Below are positions 42,582 to 50,305 of a stretch of DNA of 50,305 nucleotides, one piece after another. Both the position numbers and the translations under genes were made by a program. The stretch covers positions 1-50,305 of the forward strand of contig NZ_JAHLPN010000023.1 in NCBI RefSeq assembly GCF_018917935.1, read 5' to 3'. The notes under the pieces were generated by a model. It ran no database searches and was not told where the DNA came from. It worked only from the letters and a program-made list of their open reading frames with translations. Each line of letters begins with the position of its first letter. The first letter of the stretch is position 1. Source of the DNA: Kineothrix sp. MSJ-39 (GTDB lineage: Bacteria; Bacillota; Clostridia; Lachnospirales; Lachnospiraceae).

Positions 42582-43349
42582 TTATGCACCCTTTCTGTTG
42601 ATTAATTCATCTGCTAATTTTCTATAACTATCAGCACCTGATGATTTTGGATCATACATGGTAATTGGCATACCATAACTTGGTGCTTCAGCAAGTCTGA
42701 TATTTCTCGGAATCACAGTGTCACAAATATTTTCCTGCAGATTTGCTTTTACATTTTCTACAACCTGCATGGAAAGATTTGTTCTGGAATCATACATGGT
42801 AAATACAACACCTTCCATTTCCAGATCCGGGTTCAATCTTTCTTTGATCAGATTTACTGTATGTATCAACTGACTCAAACCTTCCAATGCATAGAACTCA
42901 CACTGGATAGGAACTAATACAGAATCAGCCGTTGTCATTGCATTGATTGTCAGCAGATTCAAAGAAGGTGGACAGTCAATGATAATAAAATCATAATCGT
43001 CCTTCACGAAGTCTACTTCATTCTTTAATATAAATTCCTTTTTATCTACACCGATCAGTTCGATTTCTGCTGCGGCGAGATTTACATTAGATGGTAAAAC
43101 AGATACATTTGGAATAGCATCTTTCACAATACAGTCATAAATCGAACATTCACCTAATATCAGTTCATATACGGTATTATCCAGATCATTCTTATCAATT
43201 CCAAGTCCACTTGTTGTATTGCCCTGTGGATCTGTATCAATAACCAAAACCTTCTTACCTTTTTCTGCAAGACAAGCAGATAAGTTAATTGAAGTCGTTG
43301 TCTTACCAACTCCCCCTTTTTGATTTGCTATTGCTATTACTCTTCCCAT
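42582..43349 (-). CDS. parA: Chromosome-partitioning ATPase ParA (Soj)
   Basis: A 255-residue DNA-binding ATPase that works with ParB in origin segregation and initiation control. It has the deviant Walker A motif KGGVGKTT (11-18), the IDTDPQGN strand and the Walker B-type IIIDCPPSL. Length is typical of chromosomal Soj. AGGAGG precedes the ATG. The two parS sites lie about 230 bases upstream of its start. Confidence 0.96.
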   Translation of the reverse strand: MGRVIAIANQKGGVGKTTTSINLSACLAEKGKKVLVIDTDPQGNTTSGLGIDKNDLDNTVYELILGECSIYDCIVKDAIPNVSVLPSNVNLAAAEIELIGVDKKEFILKNEVDFVKDDYDFIIIDCPPSLNLLTINAMTTADSVLVPIQCEFYALEGLSQLIHTVNLIKERLNPDLEMEGVVFTMYDSRTNLSMQVVENVKANLQENICDTVIPRNIRLAEAPSYGMPITMYDPKSSGADSYRKLADELINRKGA

Positions 43350-43576
43350 ATTTTCCTCCTATAGGATTTTCATCTTTATCAATCTTCTCACACATTAAAT
43401 GATTATATCACTAAATAGCTGTTTTATCTATAACAAGTTTGTCCAAAAATACAGCCTGTTTTCAATAAAAATAAGGTATCAACTATATCTTGTATTTTCT
43501 TTTTTTCTATAAAATGTTTCACATTTAGTATATGATGAAATGTTTCACGGCTTTATCACTATATTTAGTATTTCTA

Positions 43577-43592
43577 TGTTTCACGTGAAACA
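43577..43592. promoter_or_regulatory. parS site 1
   Basis: TGTTTCACGTGAAACA, a perfect 16-bp match to the bacterial parS consensus bound by ParB. It lies between rsmG and parA; two nearby half sites (from 43514 and 43541) carry the TGTTTCAC arm only. Confidence 0.95.
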
Positions 43593-43626
43593 TTATCTTG
43601 ATTATATAAAAAGAAGAATGTAAAAA

Positions 43627-43642
43627 TGTTTCACGTGAAACA
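43627..43642. promoter_or_regulatory. parS site 2
   Basis: A second perfect copy of the 16-bp parS palindrome, 50 bp from site 1, about 40 bases before the end of rsmG. Confidence 0.95.
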
Positions 43643-43678
43643 AATTTACACTCTTCCTATATCTAGTATTTATATATT

Positions 43679-44410
43679 TTATAATGGTTCCTTACTTGGA
43701 AGTCCTGCTTTTCTTGGATACTTTTTAGGTGTTACTTTATCTTTGCTGATAATATAAATATTTCTATATATATCAGAATCAGGAAGTGTAAACTCAACCT
43801 GTCTTTCAAATTTACCACCTAAAACAGATATCGCATGTTCTGCATTTACTGCTTCTTCTGTAATTTTTTCAGACTTATAAGAAACAAATTTGCCTCCGAC
43901 TTTTACATATGGCATACAATATTCACACAAAGTAGAAAGATTTGCAACTGCACGTGAAACACAAAAATCATATTGTTCTCTGTATGAACTATTTTTTGCA
44001 AGATCTTCTGCTCTGCCATGTACAGCAATACATTCTGATAATTGTAAATGATCAATCACTTCATTTAAAAACTTAATTCTTTTGTTTAAAGAATCCACTA
44101 AAGTAAACTTCAAATTTGGAAATACAATCTTAATTGGAATAGATGGAAAACCTGCTCCTGTCCCAATATCAATAAATTGAAAAGTATTTTTTTCAAAATA
44201 ATGATCTGGATAAGCCTTGACAATGGAAAGGCTATCTAAAAAATGTTTCTGACATACTTCATCAAACTCTGTAATTGCTGTCAGATTCATAAAGGAGTTC
44301 CACTCTACCAGAAGTTCATAATATTGGTCAAATTGTTTGATCTGTTCTTCGGTTAAAGTAATATTCCATTTTTTACAGTTATCTATTAAGGTACTAAAAT
44401 CATGTGCCAT
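43679..44410 (-). CDS. rsmG: 16S rRNA (guanine527-N7)-methyltransferase
   Basis: Methylates G527 of 16S rRNA using S-adenosylmethionine. The 243-residue protein has the SAM motif DIGTGAGFPSIPI and the core FTLVDSLNKRIKFLNEV, with FCVSRAVANL further on. Normal length. It lies 20 bases after mnmG, as in many Gram-positive origin regions. A degenerate parS-like site lies inside the gene near 43946-43961. Confidence 0.95.
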   Translation of the reverse strand: MAHDFSTLIDNCKKWNITLTEEQIKQFDQYYELLVEWNSFMNLTAITEFDEVCQKHFLDSLSIVKAYPDHYFEKNTFQFIDIGTGAGFPSIPIKIVFPNLKFTLVDSLNKRIKFLNEVIDHLQLSECIAVHGRAEDLAKNSSYREQYDFCVSRAVANLSTLCEYCMPYVKVGGKFVSYKSEKITEEAVNAEHAISVLGGKFERQVEFTLPDSDIYRNIYIISKDKVTPKKYPRKAGLPSKEPL

Positions 44411-44430
44411 ATTCTATGTTCCATTTCATA

Positions 44431-46338
44431 TTATTGTTTGTTCTTGTAATACGTTTCCAGATAGATCAACAAGACTGAAATATCTGCCGGCGATACACCG
44501 GATATTCTGGAAGCCTGTCCAACAGAAATAGGTTTGTATTTTGTAAGTTTCTGCCTTGCTTCCAGACGCAGGCTTCCAATATCATCATAATCGATATCAG
44601 AAGGTATCTTCTTATTTTCAATTTTCTTAAACTGTTCTACCTGCTTCTGCTGTCTCTTGATATAGCCATCATATTTGATATTGATGTTTACCTGTTCGAT
44701 CACATCTGCAGGTAATACCGGTCTATCTTCATCCAGCTCAGCAAGTATCTCATAAGACAATTCCGGTCTACACATAAGTTCAGACATATAAGTACCTGTT
44801 TTCAAAGATGCACTGTTATGTTTTTCCAAAAACTCCTGTGTTTTCTTATTTGCACCAATCTTTAAATTTTGTAATCTGGTGACTTCCTTCTGGATAAGTT
44901 CTTCCTTTTTCACAACATAGTCATACTGCTCTTGTGTGATCAGTCCAATTTCATATCCAATCTTTCTCAGCCGAAGATCTGCATTATCCTGTCTTAACAA
45001 CAATCGATATTCAGAACGCGATGTCATCATACGATATGGCTCTCTGTTTTCTTTTGTTACAAGATCATCAATCAGAACACCAATATATCCCTGGCTTCTG
45101 TCGATCACAACCGGCTCTTTCTTCTGTACATATCTTGCTGCATTCACACCGGCTACAAATCCCTGCACTGCTGCTTCTTCATATCCACTGCTTCCGTTAA
45201 ACTGTCCACCGGAATATAAACCGGCAAACTTTTTAAAAGCAAGAGAAGGATATAACTGATCCGGTTTGATACAATCATATTCGATCGCATATGCATTTCT
45301 GACAATCTTACAATGTTCCAGCCCCGGAACCGTCCGGTACATTTGGATCTGCACATCTTCCGGTAAAGAAGAAGACATACCTCCAACATACATTTCATTT
45401 GTATAAAGACCTTCCGGTTCAATAAATACCTGGTGTCTGTTCTTATCCGCGAACTTAACAACCTTATCCTCAATGGACGGACAATAACGTGGACCTGTTC
45501 CTTCTATAATTCCTGCATAGATAGGAGAACGATCCAGATTATTTCTGATGATTTCATGTGTCTTTTCATTTGTATAAGTCAGCCAGCAGGAAACCTGATC
45601 GATCTGTACAGATTCCGGATCTGTTGAAAATGAAAAAGGTACTACTCTCTCATCACCAAACTGTTCTTCCATCTTGGAAAAATCAATGGAACGTTTATCC
45701 ATTCTGGCAGGTGTTCCTGTTTTAAATCTCTGCATCTCAATACCGAGTGCTTTTAAACTGTCCGTTAAATGAGTTGCTGCCTGCAAACCATTTGGACCTG
45801 TATAAGTAATCGACTCACCGCAAAGACATCTGGCATTTAAGTAAGTACCGGTACAAAGTACAACTGCCTTACATTTATAAATACCACCGTTATAAATCTT
45901 CACACCTTTCATGATCTGCTGACCGGAAGCTTCATCATAATCTGCTAAAATTTCACAAACCTCTGCCTGCTTGATCGTAAGGTGATCTGTATTTTCCAGT
46001 GTCTTTCTCATCTCTCTGGAATAATTCTGTTTATCTGCCTGTGCACGTAAAGAATGTACTGCAGGACCTTTTGACACATTCAACATTTTTGACTGAATAA
46101 ATGTCTTATCAATATTTTTGCCCATCTCTCCGCCAAGTGCATCCAACTCTCTGACAAGATGTCCTTTACTGGAACCACCAACATTCGGATTGCAGGGCAT
46201 AAGTGCAATACTGTCTACACTGACTGTAAAGATCACCGTTTCCAGTCCAAGCCTTGCACAGGCAAGGGCAGCTTCACAACCTGCATGACCTGCACCAACC
46301 ACACATACATCTACTTCGTCTCTGATATCTTCTGTCAT
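44431..46338 (-). CDS. mnmG: tRNA uridine-34 carboxymethylaminomethyl-modification enzyme MnmG
   Basis: With MnmE it adds the cmnm group at wobble uridine 34 of several tRNAs. The 635-residue FAD protein has the dinucleotide motif [12 protein letters not shown] near the N-terminus, [20 protein letters not shown], and the C-terminal [14 protein letters not shown]. The second ATG is chosen because AAGGAA is too close to the first. It is followed by rsmG. Confidence 0.96.
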   Translation of the reverse strand: MTEDIRDEVDVCVVGAGHAGCEAALACARLGLETVIFTVSVDSIALMPCNPNVGGSSKGHLVRELDALGGEMGKNIDKTFIQSKMLNVSKGPAVHSLRAQADKQNYSREMRKTLENTDHLTIKQAEVCEILADYDEASGQQIMKGVKIYNGGIYKCKAVVLCTGTYLNARCLCGESITYTGPNGLQAATHLTDSLKALGIEMQRFKTGTPARMDKRSIDFSKMEEQFGDERVVPFSFSTDPESVQIDQVSCWLTYTNEKTHEIIRNNLDRSPIYAGIIEGTGPRYCPSIEDKVVKFADKNRHQVFIEPEGLYTNEMYVGGMSSSLPEDVQIQMYRTVPGLEHCKIVRNAYAIEYDCIKPDQLYPSLAFKKFAGLYSGGQFNGSSGYEEAAVQGFVAGVNAARYVQKKEPVVIDRSQGYIGVLIDDLVTKENREPYRMMTSRSEYRLLLRQDNADLRLRKIGYEIGLITQEQYDYVVKKEELIQKEVTRLQNLKIGANKKTQEFLEKHNSASLKTGTYMSELMCRPELSYEILAELDEDRPVLPADVIEQVNINIKYDGYIKRQQKQVEQFKKIENKKIPSDIDYDDIGSLRLEARQKLTKYKPISVGQASRISGVSPADISVLLIYLETYYKNKQ

Positions 46339-46516
46339 TTTCATTTCCTTCTTTGTTACATCATATATATTTGAAAAAAAATTATAATTTCTATAGTAGC
46401 AAATATATATACATTTTAATACAGTTTATATTTATAGTGATATTTATAAAGTTACCTTATGCTAACTTTTTTTACGAATAGTATCATTTTAATAATGTTT
46501 TTCTTTTGTTCTATTT

Positions 46517-47917
46517 TTATTTGCCCATACAGAACTTTGAAAAGATTTCCTGTACCAGATCATCTTCTACTTCTTCTCCGATAATACTGCCAAGAGAAGC
46601 ATATGCATTCATCAGATCAATGCTGTAAAAATCTTCCGGCATTTCATCTTCCAGACTTTGCTTTACCAGACAGAGTGCTTCCTTCGCATCTACCAGTGCT
46701 CTCTCCTGTCGTGCATTTGTAATAAGAACTTCATCATTAAAAGAAATCTCTCCTGTAAAGAACATATCTCTGATCTGTTCTTCAAATTCTTTCAAACCTG
46801 TTTTTTCTTTTGTTGAAGTAGATACAATCCTGCACTGATCCATATCGCTTCCAATACATTCTGCTATCCTATCTCTCATAAGTTGCTCATAGACAACTGT
46901 TTCCATATCTGATTTATTTAACAGCACAATAACTTTTTTACCGGAAAGCATTTCTATAATAGACTGATCCGATTCATCCAGTGGTACGGAAGCATCAACC
47001 ACATATACAACAAGATCTGCTTTTTCAATACATTCCTTTGCTTTTCCGACACCAATCTTTTCTACCACATCATCTGTTTCATGAATTCCCGCAGTATCGA
47101 TCAGATTTAATGAAATACCACCAAGCTTCATGGATTCCTGTATGATATCTCTTGTTGTACCGGCGATATCTGTTACAATAGCTTTTTCTTCTCCAAGCAT
47201 GCGATTGAGCAGAGAAGATTTTCCGGCATTTGGTTTGCCGACGATAACTGTATCAATGCCTTCTTTTATGAGTTTACCGTTTTCTGCATTTTTGATCAGT
47301 TCTTCTATTTCAAGTAAAACAGCATCTACAACCTGCATCAGTCTTTCTGTATATCCATCCAGGCTGATATGTTCCGGATCATCGATAGCAGATTCAATAA
47401 ATGCTATTTCATAAATTACCTTCTTTCTTAATTTTACAACTTCATCATAAATCTTTCCCTGCAACTGATTTTCGGAAGCCTTCAATGCATAATCACTTTT
47501 TGCCTCGATCAGATCCATAATAGCTTCTGCTTTTGTCAGATCGATTCTTCCATTCAAAAATGCTCTCTTTGTAAATTCACCGGGCTCTGCAATTCTGGCT
47601 CCATGAGCAAGAACAGTTTTTAAAATCTTATTGGTTACAAGGACACCACCATGACAGTTAATCTCCACAACATCTTCCGCAGTATAACTCTTTGGTGCTT
47701 TCATGACAGAAACCATAACTTCATCGATCATTTCATCCTGTTCCTGAATGAAACCATAATGGATCGTATGGGATGCCACATGATTCAAAATATGCTTTCC
47801 ACCTTTTGTCACAAAGATTTCATCCACTATTTGAACTGCATCACTACCGCTCACTCTTATTATACTGATTCCTGCATTTGAAACTGCAGTCGCGATCGCC
47901 GCTATTGTATCTGTCAT
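46517..47917 (-). CDS. mnmE: tRNA modification GTPase MnmE
   Basis: Partner of MnmG in wobble uridine modification. The 466-residue protein has an N-terminal formyl-THF-binding domain, an inserted G domain with GKPNAGKS (227-234), DTAG (274-277) and NKSD (334-337), and the C-terminal CMGK carrying the catalytic cysteine (463). AAAAGGA precedes the ATG. It is separated from jag by a 331-base region rich in inverted repeats and from mnmG by 178 bases. Confidence 0.96.
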   Translation of the reverse strand: MTDTIAAIATAVSNAGISIIRVSGSDAVQIVDEIFVTKGGKHILNHVASHTIHYGFIQEQDEMIDEVMVSVMKAPKSYTAEDVVEINCHGGVLVTNKILKTVLAHGARIAEPGEFTKRAFLNGRIDLTKAEAIMDLIEAKSDYALKASENQLQGKIYDEVVKLRKKVIYEIAFIESAIDDPEHISLDGYTERLMQVVDAVLLEIEELIKNAENGKLIKEGIDTVIVGKPNAGKSSLLNRMLGEEKAIVTDIAGTTRDIIQESMKLGGISLNLIDTAGIHETDDVVEKIGVGKAKECIEKADLVVYVVDASVPLDESDQSIIEMLSGKKVIVLLNKSDMETVVYEQLMRDRIAECIGSDMDQCRIVSTSTKEKTGLKEFEEQIRDMFFTGEISFNDEVLITNARQERALVDAKEALCLVKQSLEDEMPEDFYSIDLMNAYASLGSIIGEEVEDDLVQEIFSKFCMGK

Positions 47918-47995
47918 GTTTGTTTTTCCTTTTATATATATTTATATATTATCTTACTTGATGTCATACGGATTGCTCCGTGCTTCGCACTCTCA

Positions 47996-48027
47996 CAATT
48001 ATTATTTAACTCAAACTATAATAATTG
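47996..48027. repeat. Hairpin between mnmE and the 137-bp element
   Basis: CAATTATTAT and ATAATAATTG form a perfect 10-bp inverted repeat around a 12-base loop. Just left of it (47965-47990) two small stems of the CGGA/TCCG and GTGC/GCAC type are seen. Confidence 0.7.
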
Positions 48028-48037
48028 GAAGACTTAC

Positions 48038-48174
48038 ATATCTAGATTTATATGTTTCATGGTAGACCGTTGAAAAACGTCGGTACTTAGGGCATGTATT
48101 TTATGCCCTTATGTACCGCTACGTTTTTTTCCGAGCGAGAGCGCGTCTACCATGGAATATATAAATTTAGATAT
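48038..48174. repeat. 137-bp nested inverted-repeat element
   Basis: Two arms of about 29 bases (48038-48066 and 48145-48174) pair with a few mismatches; their inner 10 bases, CATGGTAGAC and GTCTACCATG, pair perfectly. Inside lies a second hairpin, GGTAC...GGGCAT-loop-ATGCCC...GTACC (about 48082-48117), flanked by AAAAACGT and ACGTTTTT. No open frame. The layout fits a miniature inverted-repeat element or a long structured RNA. Confidence 0.75.
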
Positions 48175-48195
48175 AACACTAGTATTATATCCAAA

Positions 48196-48228
48196 ACAAA
48201 CAAAGACCACAATACTTGTGGTCCTTGT
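48196..48228 (-). terminator. Terminator of the yidC-jag transcript
   Basis: On the minus strand GGACCACAA pairs with TTGTGGTC, followed by TTTGTTTGTTTT. It lies about 20 bases after the jag stop, so mnmE is transcribed separately. Confidence 0.85.
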
Positions 48229-48248
48229 TATAAAACATCTTATTTAAA

Positions 48249-48881
48249 CTATTTCTTTAATGTAACAACAACTCGTCTGAAAGGTTCTTCTCCCTCGCTG
48301 TGTGTTGTAACATACTTGTCATTCTGCAGTGCTGAATGAATGATCCTTCTTTCGTAAGGATTCATTGGCTCAAGTGATACAGGTCTCTTTGTTCTCTTTA
48401 CCTTAAATGCAATATTCTTTGCAAGGTTTTCAAGTGTTTCTTTTCTTCTCTGTCTGTAGTTTTCTGTATCAACCTTTACTCTGATATATTCTTCCTGTCC
48501 TTTGTTTACAACAAGAGATACCAGGTACTGCAGGGAATCAAGTGTCTGTCCTCTCTTACCAATCAGGATACCCATATCATCGCCGGCAAGATCAATGGAA
48601 AGACTGTTATCTTCTTCATTGAAATCTGCTGTGATCACAACAGTTAATTTCATAGATGCAAATACATCATTTAAGAAATCTTTTGCTTTCTGGTCCGGCT
48701 TTACTTCTTCTTCTTTTACTCTGGCATTGATAATAGCAGGTTTTGCATTAAATCCCAGAAAACCGGAAGAGCCTTCTTCTACAACTTCATACTCAAGCTT
48801 ATCACTGGTAACCTCTAACTTCTGACATGCATCAATGATTGCATCGTTCACTGTTTTACCAGAAAATTTTGTATATTCCAT
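48249..48881 (-). CDS. jag: Jag / KhpB RNA-binding protein (SpoIIIJ-associated)
   Basis: A 210-residue RNA-binding protein linked to cell-wall growth and encoded with yidC. It has an N-terminal Jag domain (1-50), a KH domain with GILIGKRGQTLDSLQYLV (about 108-125) and a C-terminal R3H domain (RRIIHSALQNDKYVTTHSEGEEPFRRVVV). AGGAGG precedes the ATG and overlaps the yidC stop region, so the two are translated together. Confidence 0.93.
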   Translation of the reverse strand: MEYTKFSGKTVNDAIIDACQKLEVTSDKLEYEVVEEGSSGFLGFNAKPAIINARVKEEEVKPDQKAKDFLNDVFASMKLTVVITADFNEEDNSLSIDLAGDDMGILIGKRGQTLDSLQYLVSLVVNKGQEEYIRVKVDTENYRQRRKETLENLAKNIAFKVKRTKRPVSLEPMNPYERRIIHSALQNDKYVTTHSEGEEPFRRVVVTLKK

Positions 48882-48893
48882 CAGACAAACCTC

Positions 48894-50180
48894 CTATTTA
48901 CTGTTCTGCTCCATATAATCATGCACCATATTTGCTTTTGCAGCGATACTACCCTCTTTTTTCGGAGCAGCTTTTGCTTTTTCAATGATCGCATCTTTTT
49001 CCTTCTGGCTGAGACCGGAAGTAGAGCTTAAATACTTTGTATTCATACGTGCAGATTGATTCACTGTGGTTTTAGCAACAGTGTCTTTACTCTTTCTGCG
49101 CTTTTCTTCTTCTTTTTCCATATTTTTCTGGATTACTTCATCGAAGTCAATCTTATCAATATGTCTGTTGATGACGATCTGCTGAATACTACGGATCACC
49201 GCACCTGCGATCCAGTAAATACCTAAACCGGTTGGAAGTGTGAAACAGAAAATAGCTGACATGATAGGCATCATCATATTCATGGATTTCATGCTGGCTG
49301 CCATTGCATCTGCCTGCTCATTGCCTGTACTTCCGTTATTAGTAGGCTGCGGCATTAATTTTACATTTAAAAACTGTGTCAGTGCTGCCAAAATAGGAAT
49401 CATCAGAGCACCAACCACAAGCAGATAAGAACCTGCCTGGAAAGCATCTTTAATAATATAAGAAGGTGAATTTGCAATATTCAGACCAAGGAAATTATTA
49501 AATCTGCTCAGCGTATCATATGTGTTTTGTACATCTGTTGCCAGAGACGGAAACTCCGTTTTCAGGGACATCCATTCTGCAGAAGAAGCCTTATTCAGAA
49601 CATCAATAAAGGTATTCTTCATATAATCGCTGCCTGCAACGAAGGAACTGCTTGAAAACTGCTTTGCATACTGACTTGCATTTTTGAAAGTCTGTAAAAA
49701 TGCAGAAGCACCATCTGCTGTAACAAGCTTGTCTACCAATGTAGAAAAAACTGCCTTTACATTCGGTACATAAGCCGGGAAATTATAAATAACACGATAA
49801 AGAGCCCATAAAATAGGAAGCTGGATTACAAGTTGCAGACAACTTCCGGATGGAGAAACACCGTATTTCTTATAAACGGCTTTTGTTTCCTCATTCATTT
49901 TCATCATGGAATCATTATCTCTTTTATTTTTATACTTGCTCTGGATTGCCTGAAGCTCCGGGTTCATTTTGGCAGAAAGCTTTGAAAACTTCTGCTGCTT
50001 GATCGTAAGAGGCATCATACATAAATAAATAACAAGCGTAAAAATTATGATGGCAAGACCGATACTTGGAATACCGATCTTTTCTAAAACGGTAAAAATT
50101 CCATTCATTAAATAACCAAGTAACTGAGATACAGGTCCGATAATGAATGCATTACTTTTGGTTAATAAAATACCTGTCAA
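48894..50180 (-). CDS. yidC: Membrane protein insertase YidC (OxaA/SpoIIIJ type)
   Basis: Inserts and folds proteins in the cytoplasmic membrane. The 428-residue protein has several hydrophobic helices, starting near 25-50 (IGLAIIIFTLVIYLCMMPLTI), the family's MMPLTIKQQKFSKL segment, and a long insert of about 120 residues between helices 2 and 3. The tail is charged and lysine-rich. The TTG at 50178-50180 is used as start since the stretch before the first helix matches the family; the ribosome site is weak. It starts two bases after an upstream partial gene. Confidence 0.93.
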   Translation of the reverse strand: MTGILLTKSNAFIIGPVSQLLGYLMNGIFTVLEKIGIPSIGLAIIIFTLVIYLCMMPLTIKQQKFSKLSAKMNPELQAIQSKYKNKRDNDSMMKMNEETKAVYKKYGVSPSGSCLQLVIQLPILWALYRVIYNFPAYVPNVKAVFSTLVDKLVTADGASAFLQTFKNASQYAKQFSSSSFVAGSDYMKNTFIDVLNKASSAEWMSLKTEFPSLATDVQNTYDTLSRFNNFLGLNIANSPSYIIKDAFQAGSYLLVVGALMIPILAALTQFLNVKLMPQPTNNGSTGNEQADAMAASMKSMNMMMPIMSAIFCFTLPTGLGIYWIAGAVIRSIQQIVINRHIDKIDFDEVIQKNMEKEEEKRRKSKDTVAKTTVNQSARMNTKYLSSTSGLSQKEKDAIIEKAKAAPKKEGSIAAKANMVHDYMEQNSK

Positions 50181-50182
50181 TA

Positions 50183-50305
50183 TTAACTCTCTATTCTTTT
50201 TAGTGCATGTTCAACAAAAGCCTTGATTTTACTGGATTTGTTGAACGGTTTACAAGTTACATATATCTTCAAACTAGAGTTTTCTGGATATGAAGTAGCT
50301 TCAAT
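50183..50305 (-). CDS. Partial unrecognised protein, C-terminal 40 residues
   Basis: The minus strand encodes the last 40 codons of a protein that runs off the right edge; the end reads IKAFVEHALKRIES followed by TAA. It almost abuts yidC. The usual genes here are rnpA and yidD, and the tail fits neither. The IYVTCKPFNKSSKIKAFVEHAL stretch faintly recalls the end of LysR-type effector domains, which is not enough to name it. Confidence 0.6.
   Translation of the reverse strand: MEATSYPENSSLKIYVTCKPFNKSSKIKAFVEHALKRIES

Noticed and set aside
48038-48174. The 137-bp element as the jag terminator
   Set aside because: A conventional hairpin with T-run lies between it and jag at 48196-48228, so this element is not needed for that.

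Overview
The window looks like a piece of a Lachnospiraceae chromosome (Bacillota, Clostridia). The evidence is low-to-moderate G+C, strong AGGAGG-type ribosome binding sites, TTGACA/TATAAT promoters, a tyrosine T-box, a NiCo riboswitch, tRNA genes without an encoded CCA, and DUF3881 and DUF4446 proteins typical of these gut bacteria. Nearly every gene is on the minus strand. The right end holds the conserved block found beside the replication origin of Gram-positive bacteria (yidC, jag, mnmE, mnmG, rsmG, parA, parB) with two perfect parS sites, so the origin probably lies just beyond the right edge.

Left part (1-8.7 kb): the 5' end of a 16S rRNA gene with tandem consensus promoters, preceded by tRNA-Ser(GCU). 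Then come plsC, the two class I fumarase subunits downstream of an M20 amidohydrolase, tyrS behind a T-box leader, tRNA-Pro(CGG), a 31-residue membrane miniprotein with its own promoter and terminator, and a sigma factor/membrane partner pair bounded by a 26-bp direct repeat that includes the 3' end of trmB.

Middle-left (8.7-17.4 kb): a D,D-carboxypeptidase, a TetR regulator - HdeD-like - oleate hydratase group, a 3'-5' exonuclease, a chemotaxis receptor and a LuxR-type regulator with a palindrome over its -35 box.

Middle (17.4-38.7 kb): a surface-protein region. A 2774-residue protein built of InlB-type and MucBP-like repeats lies upstream of two small membrane-anchored proteins. A MATE exporter and its MarR repressor share an operator, a cation exporter sits behind a NiCo riboswitch, and a 2271-residue surface protein ends in a BspA-like leucine-rich segment. 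A HAD phosphatase, a shortened DUF3800 gene and a compact structured RNA follow, next to tRNA-Arg(CCU).

Right part (38.8-50.3 kb): DUF3881, serS, DUF4446, parB, parA, rsmG, mnmG, mnmE, jag and yidC. A 137-bp nested inverted-repeat element lies between mnmE and jag, and an unrecognised partial gene runs off the right edge. The least explained items are the covarying 77-bp hairpin repeat upstream of the amidohydrolase, the duplicated trmB end around the sigma module, the structured RNA beside the DUF3800 remnant, the 137-bp element and the giant surface-protein locus.
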